A stretch of DNA of 64,000 bases from Epilithonimonas hominis (GTDB lineage: Bacteria > Bacteroidota > Bacteroidia > Flavobacteriales > Weeksellaceae): the NCBI RefSeq assembly GCF_003730015.1, contig NZ_RJTU01000053.1, positions 1 to 64,000 of the forward strand. The letters are read 5' to 3'. Below are positions 1 through 9,383 of this stretch, piece by piece. Both the position numbers and the translations under genes were made by a program. The stretch's first letter is position 1. Each line of letters opens with the position of its first letter. The notes beneath the pieces are model-generated. The model was not told the origin of the DNA and searched no databases. It saw only the letters and a list, made by a program, of their open reading frames with translations.

Positions 1-671
1 GTTTAACATTTACCAAAGTTATCATTTTTATTTTCCTCCCCAAGGTTTGAGATTGATCCAATAAAAGTTACCATTCAGTGCCCTAAAAAGATTTGATAAA
101 ATAGGTAAACGAACAATTCGAACTTTCAAAAAGAATTTTTTTAAGATTAGTGACTTAAGAAATAATCTATTTCAGTGACTTACAGAATTTACATCAAAAA
201 GTGCATACTACTAAGTTGAATTCGACAGCGCAGTTTACAATACTTTGTTGAGAACATACAAAATATGCTTATGAAATAAATAGGTAAGTAACTATGAGCG
301 GCTACGAACTTTAATCTGTATTTTCAAAGACCATAATGACCGTGAGGAGAAGCTTATTGGAATTGAATTAGCAATAGGTAGATTGAATCAATACAGCCGA
401 GTTTCTTTTACGTGTAGGTTCTTTTCTTTTTCGATGTTGCCATATTTTAATGTAATATATTCTGTCAATAATTACAATACGAGTAGACTTAAGATTTTAT
501 CATTTGTCAATTGACGTCTTTTAATAAAGCTTAAAAATTCATAGTTTCAGTACATAAAATACGAATTTCGGTACATTACGATAGATTGCTATGGCGTAAT
601 ATTTGTACTATTCTCCTCAAAATTATTGTTGATTTACAAAACAATATAAATTATTAATCAAAATCTTAATT
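1..671. other. AT-rich region with no recognisable gene
   Basis: I found no open frame with a protein I recognise on either strand and no RNA gene. Stop codons are dense in all frames. The right end must hold the promoter of the peroxidase operon, but I see no convincing TAnnTTTG box close to its start. A decayed gene here cannot be excluded. Confidence 0.5.
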
Positions 672-1223
672 ATGAGTATTATAGACAAAGTAAAATTGGT
701 TGCCCAGCTAGCAAAGGCGAATTTCAGTGAAGGTATCGATGATGGTTACGACCATTCCACTACATCTGCCGGAAAAAAAGGGTTAAGATCCGGTCGTGTA
801 TCTGAGTTAACTGCGATGGCAAACCTAAAACCCGGAGGTGCAGAAAATCTCAAAACCATAATGGAAATTGCAGGCGGAAATCTGAAAGGTGCAAACAGAG
901 TAGGAACGCTGCATGATCTTCGTATAGTTTTGTTTGATAACGATACCAAGATTCTTTTCTGCACGGCTTACGATGGTGATTGGGATTCTTATATTGATGA
1001 TTTCGCTACAAAAATTCCGCAGCTGATGGACATCATTTTTGGGAATATAGAAGGATGGCCAGGCATAAAAGACCCGAGTGTAAAACAGTTCATTCTAGAC
1101 CATCAGATTACCGCGACAGGTTGGTATGTAGGTGTTCCGCATCTTACGGTGAATGATACAAGGAGATATGATAAAATCATTAAAGGACTGAATAAGGCAA
1201 TTGACGAAGCAAATACAATCTAA
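672..1223 (+). CDS. DyP-associated alpha/beta-domain protein
   Basis: A 183-residue cytoplasmic protein with no signal peptide or membrane segment. The middle carries GTLHDLRIVLFDN followed by DGDWDSYIDDFATKIP. From memory, this pattern is typical of a ferredoxin-like domain found fused to or next to DyP-type peroxidases and catalase-like proteins in other bacteria. Its stop lies only three bases before the DyP peroxidase start, so it is the first gene of a tight operon. The biochemical role is unknown to me. It may be a degenerate haem-binding or partner domain related to the DyP fold. The family link is moderately secure; any function is inference from context. Confidence 0.7.
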   Translation: MSIIDKVKLVAQLAKANFSEGIDDGYDHSTTSAGKKGLRSGRVSELTAMANLKPGGAENLKTIMEIAGGNLKGANRVGTLHDLRIVLFDNDTKILFCTAYDGDWDSYIDDFATKIPQLMDIIFGNIEGWPGIKDPSVKQFILDHQITATGWYVGVPHLTVNDTRRYDKIIKGLNKAIDEANTI

Positions 1224-1226
1224 TCT

Positions 1227-2585
1227 ATGGCACTGGAATTTTTAAAGCGGATTTTTAATCCAAATAAAGTAGAAATTGAGCTGAATGAAATACAGGCCTT
1301 AATTCTCAGAAGCCGACCTATACCATATTTCGGAACAGTGGCTATTATTGAAATCAAAGATGCCGTGGCAGCCAGACAAATGCTCCAAAAACTTTTGCCG
1401 ATTGTGAGTTCTGCGGAAGACTGGCATAAGAATGAAGGCGCATCGCTTACTTTGACATTCACTTATAAAGGTCTAGAAAAAATCGGTGTCCCTCAAGAGT
1501 CGCTTGAGACTTTCCCCGAATCCTTCAAGGAGGGAATGGCAGAACGTTCCCGGTTTCTGTATGACATTGGAGTCAATGACCCTAAAAACTGGGAAAAGGT
1601 TTTTAAAAGATCACATATTCACATCGCAGCGGCAGTTATCGCCAACAATGAAGAGGCGTGGAAAAGCAAGCTGGAGGAATTTCGTTCTGAATTGGCGAAT
1701 AACAGCGGCGTAGAAGTAATAATGAGCCACGATTTCGCAGTATCTGAAGAGGTTAAAAATGTATTCGGATTCAGGGATGGCATCAGTAATCCGGAGATTG
1801 AAGGCAGTGGGATAGATGTGCCGCCCGGATTTGATCGTCCAATTAAAGCAGGCGAATTTATAATGGGCTATCCTGGAGAAGCAGGCTTCATAAAGCCATT
1901 TCCACAACCTGAAGTTTTAGGAAAGAACGGTTCTTTTATGGTTTTCAGAAAGTACCAGAGCCAAGTGGCAGAATTTAATCAATTCGTTAAAGAAAATTCT
2001 TCTTCGCCGGAAGAGGGAGAGCTCTTGGCTGCTAAAATGGTAGGTCGCTGGCGAAGTGGTGCACCTTTGGTTTTAGCTCCCGAAAAGGATGATAAATCGC
2101 TAGGAGATGATATGCAAAAAAACAATGATTTTTCTTTCAAGAATGATGAGTACGGTAAAAAGTGTCCGTTCAGTTCGCATATCCGCAGGATGTACCCAAG
2201 AGATTCCAAATCTTTTGTTTTGGAGGATGAACGTTTGCACAGGATCATCAGAAAAAGTGTAACTTTTGGCGACATTGTTCCGCCGGAGGTAACCAAAAAT
2301 GACGGTAAGGAACGTGGACAGTATTTTATTGGCATTAGTGCCGATGCAATGCGAACACTGGAATTTCTTCAAAAACAATGGGCAAACGATGGTAACGCCC
2401 AAAATCTGGGAACAGAAAAAGATCCTTTGATCGGTGTACAGGACGAAGACGCACTGTTTTCTGTACCTGGAGAACCCCTCATCAAAAGATACCGTGGTTT
2501 GCAGACCTACAACATCGTGAAAGGCGGCGAATATTGTTTTATCCCAAGCATTTCTGCTTTAAAATGGATTAGCGAATTAAAATAA
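1227..2585 (+). CDS. DyP-type haem peroxidase
   Basis: A 452-residue dye-decolourising-type peroxidase. The family oxidises substrates with H2O2 using haem b. The hallmark GxxDG motif is present as GFRDG at residues 181-185, which holds the distal Asp. The proximal haem ligand is most likely His318, in SSHIRRMYPRD, a form typical of the family. There is no Tat or Sec signal, so it should be cytoplasmic, unlike EfeB. It starts three bases after the upstream gene and is followed eleven bases later by a catalase-like gene, which indicates one transcript. The natural substrate is not visible from sequence; the nearby fatty-acid genes suggest lipid-derived peroxides, but this is inference. Confidence 0.9.
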   Translation: MALEFLKRIFNPNKVEIELNEIQALILRSRPIPYFGTVAIIEIKDAVAARQMLQKLLPIVSSAEDWHKNEGASLTLTFTYKGLEKIGVPQESLETFPESFKEGMAERSRFLYDIGVNDPKNWEKVFKRSHIHIAAAVIANNEEAWKSKLEEFRSELANNSGVEVIMSHDFAVSEEVKNVFGFRDGISNPEIEGSGIDVPPGFDRPIKAGEFIMGYPGEAGFIKPFPQPEVLGKNGSFMVFRKYQSQVAEFNQFVKENSSSPEEGELLAAKMVGRWRSGAPLVLAPEKDDKSLGDDMQKNNDFSFKNDEYGKKCPFSSHIRRMYPRDSKSFVLEDERLHRIIRKSVTFGDIVPPEVTKNDGKERGQYFIGISADAMRTLEFLQKQWANDGNAQNLGTEKDPLIGVQDEDALFSVPGEPLIKRYRGLQTYNIVKGGEYCFIPSISALKWISELK

Positions 2586-2596
2586 AAAAAAGCACT

Positions 2597-3733
2597 ATGG
2601 AAGAATACATCAAGTACAGTTACGAAGTGGAAGAAATTCCAGAAAATTTCGATGAGTATATTACCACCATTAATAACGATATCCGCGAATACATCAAAAA
2701 TACGCCAAACCTAAGCAGGGCGACCCATCATACAAGAGATGCGCACGCCAATGGCTATGCAGTGCTGAAAGCAGAGGTTGAAATATTGGATAATCTGCCC
2801 GAAGAACTGGCGCAGGGCATTTATGCGAAACCCGGAAAACACCAGGCAGCAGTTCGCTTTTCCAATGGTTCGTCCAGAGTTTTGCCCGATAAACTAAGCG
2901 GTAATGCACAAGGATTTGCTTTAAAGATTTTTGGGATAGATGGCAAAAAATTATCTCCCGGAGAGGAAGATTCTCCCAATGTTGATTTTAACCTGATTAA
3001 TAATCCGGTGTTTTTCTGTAACTCGGCAGAACATTATGTTTTCATTTCAAAGCTTTTTTTAAAGCTAAATGATTTCTTTGAAAAGGGAGCCTTGGGAAAA
3101 TTGGAATTTGCCACACTTTGGGTCACCGAAAATAAAAAAGCATTTCCAAATTTTGAGGCTTTGAAGGAATTGGGCGCTCTTAAAACTTTTAAAAAAATCC
3201 CTTCAATCAACAGTTTTCTTTATGAATTTTACAGTATGGGAGCGGTACGCCACGGTGATTATATCGCCAAAGTAAGAGTGATCCCAACTGAGCAGACCAC
3301 GAACGCCATCACGGAAAAAGATATTGATCTAGACAGCGCAGAATGGCCGTACAGAAAAGGAATTATCAAAGAAATAGCTCAAAAAAACCTTACGTTTGAG
3401 TTGCAAATACAACTTTGCAAAGACCTGAAAGAAATGCCTGTGAATGACCTTACAAAAGAATGGTCGCAGGAATTATCACCATTCCGTACGGTGGCAAAAA
3501 TCACAATACCAAAACAAACGGTTCCTGAGGATGGTAATTTTGAAATTATGGAAAATCTGTCGTTTACACCGTTCAGAACTATAGAAGAGAATTCACCGAT
3601 TGGAAATTTACAGCGTTCACGACAGTCAGCGTATGTAACATCTTCAACCTCAAGACACGAGCTAAACCACAAAAAACGTAAAGAACCAAAGAATTTGGAG
3701 GAAGCATTCAGTCCGGAGTTTTATCAATTATAA
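2597..3733 (+). CDS. catalase-related haem protein
   Basis: A 378-residue protein of the catalase-like haem-binding superfamily, shorter than a true catalase at about 480 residues or more. Near the N-terminus RDAHANGYAVLKAE carries the likely catalytic His50, and AVRFSNGSSRV then GNAQGFALKIFG match the catalase core. FYSMGAVRHGDYIAKVRV resembles the later core segment. Known relatives include small bacterial catalase-like proteins and catalase-related enzymes that act on fatty-acid hydroperoxides rather than H2O2. It lacks a signal peptide and follows the DyP gene by 11 bases. Which peroxide it uses cannot be told from sequence. Confidence 0.82.
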   Translation: MEEYIKYSYEVEEIPENFDEYITTINNDIREYIKNTPNLSRATHHTRDAHANGYAVLKAEVEILDNLPEELAQGIYAKPGKHQAAVRFSNGSSRVLPDKLSGNAQGFALKIFGIDGKKLSPGEEDSPNVDFNLINNPVFFCNSAEHYVFISKLFLKLNDFFEKGALGKLEFATLWVTENKKAFPNFEALKELGALKTFKKIPSINSFLYEFYSMGAVRHGDYIAKVRVIPTEQTTNAITEKDIDLDSAEWPYRKGIIKEIAQKNLTFELQIQLCKDLKEMPVNDLTKEWSQELSPFRTVAKITIPKQTVPEDGNFEIMENLSFTPFRTIEENSPIGNLQRSRQSAYVTSSTSRHELNHKKRKEPKNLEEAFSPEFYQL

Positions 3734-3795
3734 TTGAAAATGAAGATTCTGAGTCCTAGTTCCGTAAAGTTTATTACCAAAAATCAACCAAAATT

Positions 3796-5601
3796 ATGAG
3801 CAAAATAAAAAATGTAACGGTAGCTGGAAGTGGTGTTTTAGGATTCCAAATTGCTTTTCAAACAGCAATTCACGGATTTGAAACCACGGTTTACGATATC
3901 AGCGATGAAGTGTTGGAAAAGGCGAAAGCAAAGTTCGAGGGCTTGGCCGAAAGTCATAAAAAGGATCTTGGCGCCACCGAAGAACAAATTGCAAAAGCCA
4001 GGGAAAGACTGCACTATTCATCCGATTTGGCATTTGCTGTGAAAGATGCCGATCTTTTGATAGAAGCAGTGCCAGAAGATATTAAAATAAAAACGGAATT
4101 TTATAAGCAACTCTCCGCAATTGCACCGGAGAAAACCATTTTTGTAAGTAATTCATCCACCTTGTTGCCAAGTCAGTTTGCTGAGGTGACAGGAAGACCG
4201 GCTCAATACCTTAACCTGCATTTTGCCAATCAAATATGGTTGCGAAATACGGCGGAAATTATGCCACATCCAGGAACCGACGAAAAAATAACTGAGGAAA
4301 TAGTCGATTTTTCCAAGGCGATAGGGATGGTGCCTGTTTTGGTAAAAAAAGAAGTTCCAGGTTATGTGCTCAATTCTTTATTAAATCCATTTCTGAATGC
4401 CGGAATGCAGCTTTGGATTGGCGATTATGCTACGCCAGAAACCATAGACAAAACCTGGATGCTGGGAACTGGTTCGCCTTACGGACCAATGGCTTTGTAT
4501 GATATTATCGGATTGACGACACCCTACAACATTTACAAACTGCAAGTAGACAAGGGCAAAACAGATGATAAGATTGTGCTAGATAAACTTAAATCAACCT
4601 TCATAGACCAAAATAAACTGGGAATTTCTACTGGCGAAGGCTTTTACAAATATCCAAATCCTTCGTGGCAAAGTCCAGATTTTTTGAAAGTGCCGGAAGC
4701 CGATTTATCTAAAATCAGTATTAAAAATGTTGTGGTGGCTGGAAGTGGCGTTCTCGGTTTTCAGATTGCGGTGCAGTGCGCTTATTTCGGCTATAAAGTC
4801 ACGGTTTATGATGTTAATGATGAAGCTTTAAATAAGGCAAAAAACCGTTTTGATGTCTTGGCTGAAGAATATAAAAACTACCTGAAAGCTGATGAAGAAA
4901 AAATCGAAAATACCAAAAATAATCTCACTTATTCTACAGATTTGAATGCTTCTTTACAGGATGCTGATTTATTGATAGAAGCCGTACCGGAAAGCATCGA
5001 TATCAAAAAAGATTTCTGGGAAAAAGCTTCTGAGCACGCGCCGGAAAAAACCACATTTGCGAGTAACTCATCCACACTTTTGCCGAGCAGATTAAGCACA
5101 TTTACCGATCGTCCGGAAAAATTCATCCATCTACATTTTGCCAATCATATAATGGTTCGCAATACAGCAGAAATAATGGGTTCTGATCAAACCGACCCAA
5201 TAGTTTATAACGAGATTGTAGAGTTTGCAAAATCCATTGCTATGCTACCCGTGGAACTGAGGAAGGAAAAATCAGCCTACGTTCTGGATTCTTTGTTGAT
5301 TCCGCTTTTGGTGGCTGGCCTTGCACTGTGGGCGAATGACGTTGCCGATCCTGCAACAATCGATAAAACCTGGAGAATAGCAACAGGTGCTCCTTTTGGA
5401 CCAATGGCTATTTTAGATTTGAATGGGATGAACACCAATTACAACATCTTAAAAGAAATCCCGGGAGAACTAACACAGAAAATAGCAGAAAAGCTAAAAA
5501 CCGAACTTATCGACAAAGGAAAACTTGGTCAGCAATCCGGCGAAGGTTTTTACAAATATCCTGAACCGGAATGGCAAAGCAAGGATTTTTTGAAAGCTTA
5601 A
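3796..5601 (+). CDS. tandem-duplicated 3-hydroxyacyl-CoA dehydrogenase
   Basis: A 601-residue fusion of two complete 3-hydroxyacyl-CoA dehydrogenase units (about 1-305 and 310-601). Each starts with a Rossmann NAD site, AGSGVLGFQIA, and each contains NSSTLLPS and LHFAN. The catalytic His-Glu pair is kept in both halves with the family's 12-residue spacing: His142/Glu154 and His447/Glu459. Each half ends in GEGFYKYP. There is no enoyl-CoA hydratase domain, so this is not a FadB/FadJ enzyme. The family oxidises 3-hydroxyacyl-CoA or related hydroxy acids with NAD+. It follows the catalase-like gene by 62 bases and converges on oleate hydratase 1. A role in oxidising hydroxylated fatty acids is inference. 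Confidence 0.88.
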   Translation: MSKIKNVTVAGSGVLGFQIAFQTAIHGFETTVYDISDEVLEKAKAKFEGLAESHKKDLGATEEQIAKARERLHYSSDLAFAVKDADLLIEAVPEDIKIKTEFYKQLSAIAPEKTIFVSNSSTLLPSQFAEVTGRPAQYLNLHFANQIWLRNTAEIMPHPGTDEKITEEIVDFSKAIGMVPVLVKKEVPGYVLNSLLNPFLNAGMQLWIGDYATPETIDKTWMLGTGSPYGPMALYDIIGLTTPYNIYKLQVDKGKTDDKIVLDKLKSTFIDQNKLGISTGEGFYKYPNPSWQSPDFLKVPEADLSKISIKNVVVAGSGVLGFQIAVQCAYFGYKVTVYDVNDEALNKAKNRFDVLAEEYKNYLKADEEKIENTKNNLTYSTDLNASLQDADLLIEAVPESIDIKKDFWEKASEHAPEKTTFASNSSTLLPSRLSTFTDRPEKFIHLHFANHIMVRNTAEIMGSDQTDPIVYNEIVEFAKSIAMLPVELRKEKSAYVLDSLLIPLLVAGLALWANDVADPATIDKTWRIATGAPFGPMAILDLNGMNTNYNILKEIPGELTQKIAEKLKTELIDKGKLGQQSGEGFYKYPEPEWQSKDFLKA

Positions 5602-5657
5602 AGTATCCTGAATTCTCATCGAAAACAGTGAAAGAAGCCATAAGTATAAATACCATA

Positions 5658-5690
5658 AAAAACTCAGGATTTTTAAAATCCTGAGTTTTT
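5658..5690. terminator. bidirectional intrinsic terminator
   Basis: A perfect hairpin (ACTCAGGAT paired with ATCCTGAGT) is flanked by A-runs on the left and T-runs on the right. It lies between the convergent dehydrogenase and oleate hydratase genes and can serve both. Confidence 0.85.
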
Positions 5691-5708
5691 CAAGTATAAA
5701 ACAACCTC

Positions 5709-7478
5709 TTATAACAACTTAGCTTCTTTTAAAATCTCTTCAACATAAGTACCTTCTATTTTCTTGATACCATATTTCTCAAGGATTGAAATCAACCAAG
5801 GAAATTCAATTTCATTGAGGTTTTTGTTGTCATTAAGGTGATAGATGGATTTCAGCAGTACCCTGATGTCATATGAAGAAGCAAAAACTTCCGGGACACC
5901 TCTGTCTACATCCAAAAGGGTGTAAACTGCTTCCATTGCTGTACGCACGGAATATTCGGTTGTGAATACGGTGTCTTTTCCAGTTTCGGCAAAATTACCG
6001 ATAAAAGCCAGGTTTACAGAACCCTCTGGAACCACCAATGGGCGGTCTCCCAATGCACGAGGCATAAAGTAAGATGTGATATAAGGCATACGGCAAGGGA
6101 TGCTGTTGGCAGCTTGTGCAATTTCTGCTATTTCATTTTCAGGAACACCAATATGGTATAAAAATTCTTTGCAAAGCTCTATCCCCGTGGCTTCCGTAAT
6201 TTTCTTTTGGATATAATTTCCTGGTTTATGAGAATACAACCCATAAACCCAAACAATTATTTCATTTTTTTTCTGAGCCTTGAAGTGGGGCTGTCTGCTG
6301 ATGGAAAAGCCATACCACCAGTTAGAATCGTTTATTGTGACAGGTCCGCTAGTCACTATTGAACCGCTTCTTGGGTCTTTTTTTGTTATTTTTTCTATAT
6401 ACGGAATCACTTTTTCGTCGAAGAAGGTAATGCTTCCGGAGATTACCCAGTTGGCTTCGGGAATGTTTTTGTAGAACTTTTCGGGTTTTCCAAAGGCATC
6501 ATCCTGGTCTGCCAGATTCTGCCAAAGCTGCCAACTTCCGCCAATGCCGTCTGCAACAGGAGCAGGGTTATGATTGTCACCGTATGTACTGCTTTCGGTA
6601 ATGGAGCCGTTGGTAACAAACACCAGGTCGTTTTCGGTCAGGCTGATGCTTTCTGCATTGCCATCCTTAATATATTCGATTTTCTTCGCTACTTTTTTGC
6701 CGTTTTCATTTTCTACAAGTATGTTCTGAACCTGGCTATCATACTGGAAGGTAACACCGTGGGACTCAAGGTAGCTTACCAACGGACGAATCAGTGATTC
6801 ATATTGGTTGTATTTCGTGAAGCGTAATGAGGACATATCTGCTACGCTGCCAACGTGATGGATGAAACGAAGAACATATCGGCGCATTTCCATCGCACTT
6901 GCCCAAGGTTCGAATGCGAACATCGTAGCCCAGTATGTCCAAAAGTTGGATTGGAAAAATTCTTCTGTAAATACCTGGTCTATCTGTACATCCTGTAGTT
7001 TTTCTTCAGGAAGAAGAACCAGCGCTATAAGTTCGTGGATGGCTTTCTGGGACAGGGTAAGCTTACCATCCGTGGGCAGTCTTTCTCCACGGTTTTCGAT
7101 AACACGGGCGTGGGAAAAGCTAGGGTCTTCTTTATTGAGCCAATAATATTCGTCCAGTACGGAAACGCCTTCCGCTTCTAATGAGGGTATCGAGCGGAAC
7201 AAATCCCAAAGGGTTTCGAAATGTGTTTCCATTTCCCGTCCGCCTCGTATGATGTAGCCTTTCTGCTCATTCCAGATACCGTCCATACTGCCACCGGGTA
7301 AAGCTAATTCTTCCAGAATACGGATTTTGTTTCCTTCCATTTGCGCATCGCGTATCAAAAAAGCTGCGGCGGCCAATGAAGCTAATCCCGAACCGATAAT
7401 TACGGCAGATTTCTGTTCAATATTTGCCGGTTTTTTCGGGCGGGCAAATGCTTCGTAATTCCCATTACTGTAATACAT
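5709..7478 (-). CDS. ohyA: oleate hydratase 1
   Basis: A 589-residue FAD-dependent oleate hydratase (the former myosin-cross-reactive antigen family), about the length of the Staphylococcus aureus enzyme. It adds water across the cis-9 double bond of unsaturated fatty acids to give 10-hydroxy acids. The FAD site is [13 protein letters not shown] near residues 27-39. The catalytic loop RGGREM is intact, with Glu82, and Tyr201 is present; both numbers coincide with the catalytic residues reported for the S. aureus enzyme. It has no signal peptide. It lies 126 bases downstream of mlaD and has its own candidate promoter element, so it may be transcribed both with the Mla genes and alone. Confidence 0.95.
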   Translation of the reverse strand: MYYSNGNYEAFARPKKPANIEQKSAVIIGSGLASLAAAAFLIRDAQMEGNKIRILEELALPGGSMDGIWNEQKGYIIRGGREMETHFETLWDLFRSIPSLEAEGVSVLDEYYWLNKEDPSFSHARVIENRGERLPTDGKLTLSQKAIHELIALVLLPEEKLQDVQIDQVFTEEFFQSNFWTYWATMFAFEPWASAMEMRRYVLRFIHHVGSVADMSSLRFTKYNQYESLIRPLVSYLESHGVTFQYDSQVQNILVENENGKKVAKKIEYIKDGNAESISLTENDLVFVTNGSITESSTYGDNHNPAPVADGIGGSWQLWQNLADQDDAFGKPEKFYKNIPEANWVISGSITFFDEKVIPYIEKITKKDPRSGSIVTSGPVTINDSNWWYGFSISRQPHFKAQKKNEIIVWVYGLYSHKPGNYIQKKITEATGIELCKEFLYHIGVPENEIAEIAQAANSIPCRMPYITSYFMPRALGDRPLVVPEGSVNLAFIGNFAETGKDTVFTTEYSVRTAMEAVYTLLDVDRGVPEVFASSYDIRVLLKSIYHLNDNKNLNEIEFPWLISILEKYGIKKIEGTYVEEILKEAKLL

Positions 7479-7501
7479 AATTAGAATTTTTTAGTTTATA
7501 A

Positions 7502-7512
7502 TATATGATAAA
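7502..7512 (-). promoter_or_regulatory. shared ohyA upstream element, copy 1
   Basis: On the minus strand the 11-mer TTTATCATATA ends 23 bases before the oleate hydratase 1 start codon. The same 11-mer stands at exactly the same distance before oleate hydratase 2. The downstream leader is also alike (AACTAAAAAA against AACCTAAAAAA). Promoter core or operator role is inferred. Confidence 0.5.
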
Positions 7513-7604
7513 ATAACCTTGTTTTTGTTTAATAAAGTTATACATATTGCTTTCACTTTATATATCCCAAAATTCTAATTGTATGTGCTGATATTCCAAT
7601 GATG

Positions 7605-8603
7605 TTATCTTTGGAGATTCTGTTTTTCGGCTTCCTTTTTCTTTTTTTCCTGTTTGCGGAAGTAACCTCTGAAGAGAAAATTATGCTTCAGAGCCTCCAT
7701 ATTCTGGTTGAAGCCTTCGGTTCCCTTTTCGATATTGTAAAGGCTGTTATTGATGTTTTTTGTAAGAACGGTATCAGTGATAAGGGCATTTATCGGTCCT
7801 TTTCCATTTTCTATATTTTTACTGAATGCCTGCAGGTTTTTACCAACTATGATAAGTTCATTGCTTACTGTATTAAGATTATTGCTGGCGGCATTGACGT
7901 TATTGAAAGTCTGCTTAAGCTGGGACTCAAAATCTTTGTTGGCAAGGAGAAGTCCCGTTGCTCCTTTTCCCTGGCGTGTAGACGTAATGATGGCTTCTGC
8001 AGTACTGCTCAGGTTTTCTATATTTTCCGTGCTTTGGCGTATTTTCAGGATGGATAATTTTAAGTTTTCGGCAAACGACTTGTCATTAATTAATTTTAAA
8101 ATCTGGCTGCTGTCAATTTTATGCACAGTGTTTTTAAGAGATTTGGATATATCCTGTATATTGTTGTTGCTTGCCGATAGCGTGTTGAGTATTTCATCCA
8201 CACCTGGTTTGGTATCTGCCGTGAGATATTCTTTTTCCTGCACTGGTCTGCCCGGCTTACCGTAAGGCAAAATATTGACCACCGCATTGCCGATAATGCC
8301 TTCTGTTCCAATCGAGGCTTTGGCATTATTGTCTATATGCTTTGCAATATCTTTGTCTATAAGCATAATGACCTCTATATCATCCCTTCCGGACAATTTT
8401 ACTGACTTTACAGAACCTGCCTGCATCCCTGAAAATAGCACATTGCTTCCTTCTCTGAGTCCATTGGAGTTTTTGAATCTTGCCCTGAGCTCAAATTTGC
8501 TGGTAAAAATGCCTGAACCGCTGCCGATGTAAAAGAAAACAGCCATCATAAGTATAAACCCCGAAATTACAAATAAGCCGAGCTTGATATTATTTTTATT
8601 CAT
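7605..8603 (-). CDS. mlaD: MlaD-type MCE-domain protein
   Basis: A 332-residue protein with one N-terminal membrane anchor (about residues 8-27). It is followed by an MCE domain (about 36-115, containing NSNGLREGSNVLFSGMQAG) and a long, mostly helical C-terminal part. MCE proteins form hexameric rings or tubes that carry lipids between inner and outer membrane together with a MlaFE ABC transporter. It is longer than E. coli MlaD (183 residues) because of the helical tail, which is common in Bacteroidota. It starts three bases after the mlaF stop, so the two are co-translated. No MlaA, MlaB or MlaC homologue is seen nearby. Confidence 0.9.
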   Translation of the reverse strand: MNKNNIKLGLFVISGFILMMAVFFYIGSGSGIFTSKFELRARFKNSNGLREGSNVLFSGMQAGSVKSVKLSGRDDIEVIMLIDKDIAKHIDNNAKASIGTEGIIGNAVVNILPYGKPGRPVQEKEYLTADTKPGVDEILNTLSASNNNIQDISKSLKNTVHKIDSSQILKLINDKSFAENLKLSILKIRQSTENIENLSSTAEAIITSTRQGKGATGLLLANKDFESQLKQTFNNVNAASNNLNTVSNELIIVGKNLQAFSKNIENGKGPINALITDTVLTKNINNSLYNIEKGTEGFNQNMEALKHNFLFRGYFRKQEKKKKEAEKQNLQR

Positions 8604-8606
8604 ATT

Positions 8607-9374
8607 TTAATCAAAAAATTGTTTAATATTTTCGTCATCAGAACTTTCAAATTCCTGATAAGTACCTTGTGCGTAGCATTTTCCGTCAAGCAGCAAGACT
8701 ACTTTGTCAGCCGTATTTTTCACACAGTTCATATCGTGTGAGATAATTATAGATGATGTTTTGTATTTGTTATGTATATCCATTATGAGGCTGTCAATTT
8801 CTTTTGCTGTTACCGTATCAAGTCCGGTGGTAGGTTCATCATAAAGGATGATTTCCGGCTTAAGGATGACAGTACGTGCCAGAGCTATTCTTTTCAGCAT
8901 CCCTCCCGACAATTCGGATGGCATAAGGTCTACGGTATGTTTAAGCCCCACACTATCGAGTGCTTCTTCAACCCGTGCGTCAATTTCATCCTGCTTCAGC
9001 CGGAACCACCGTCTTCTTAAAGGGAATTCCAGATTTTCGCGGATGGTCATAGAATCATAGATGGCATTTCCCTGAAAAAGAAAACCTATTTTTGAGCGTG
9101 CCTTATCCAGCTCTTGATTTTCCAGTTGGACAATATCCTGCCCGGAAATCATTATCCTACCGCTATCAGGTGTTAAAAGCCGGACGATACATTTGATAAG
9201 CACAGATTTTCCCGTGCCTGATTTTCCGAGAACTACAACATTTTCGTTCTTATCGACCGTTAGGTTAAAACCGTTAAGCACTTTTTTTTCACCAAAGCTT
9301 TTATAAATATCTTCAATGACGATGGCCGGTCCATTGTCATTATTGCCGTTTGCTGTTGTTTTTGTTTCCGCCAT
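8607..9374 (-). CDS. mlaF: MlaF-type lipid ABC transporter ATPase
   Basis: A 255-residue ABC ATPase. All nucleotide-binding elements are present: Walker A GKSGTGKS (50-57), signature LSGGM (155-159), Walker B IILYDE (175-180) and the switch His213. LSGGMLKRIALAR is typical of the MlaF/Ttg2A group. It should power the MlaE permease and load or unload lipid through the MlaD ring at the inner membrane. It lies nine bases after mlaE and three before mlaD. The substrate of this copy is unknown; the flanking oleate hydratases and lipase point to fatty acids or hydroxylated phospholipids. Confidence 0.92.
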   Translation of the reverse strand: MAETKTTANGNNDNGPAIVIEDIYKSFGEKKVLNGFNLTVDKNENVVVLGKSGTGKSVLIKCIVRLLTPDSGRIMISGQDIVQLENQELDKARSKIGFLFQGNAIYDSMTIRENLEFPLRRRWFRLKQDEIDARVEEALDSVGLKHTVDLMPSELSGGMLKRIALARTVILKPEIILYDEPTTGLDTVTAKEIDSLIMDIHNKYKTSSIIISHDMNCVKNTADKVVLLLDGKCYAQGTYQEFESSDDENIKQFFD

Positions 9375-9383
9375 AATGATGAT

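Noticed and set aside
7599-8265. Two open frames antisense to mlaD
   Set aside because: Hydrophobic shadow translations; the MCE protein on the other strand is clear and fits its operon.
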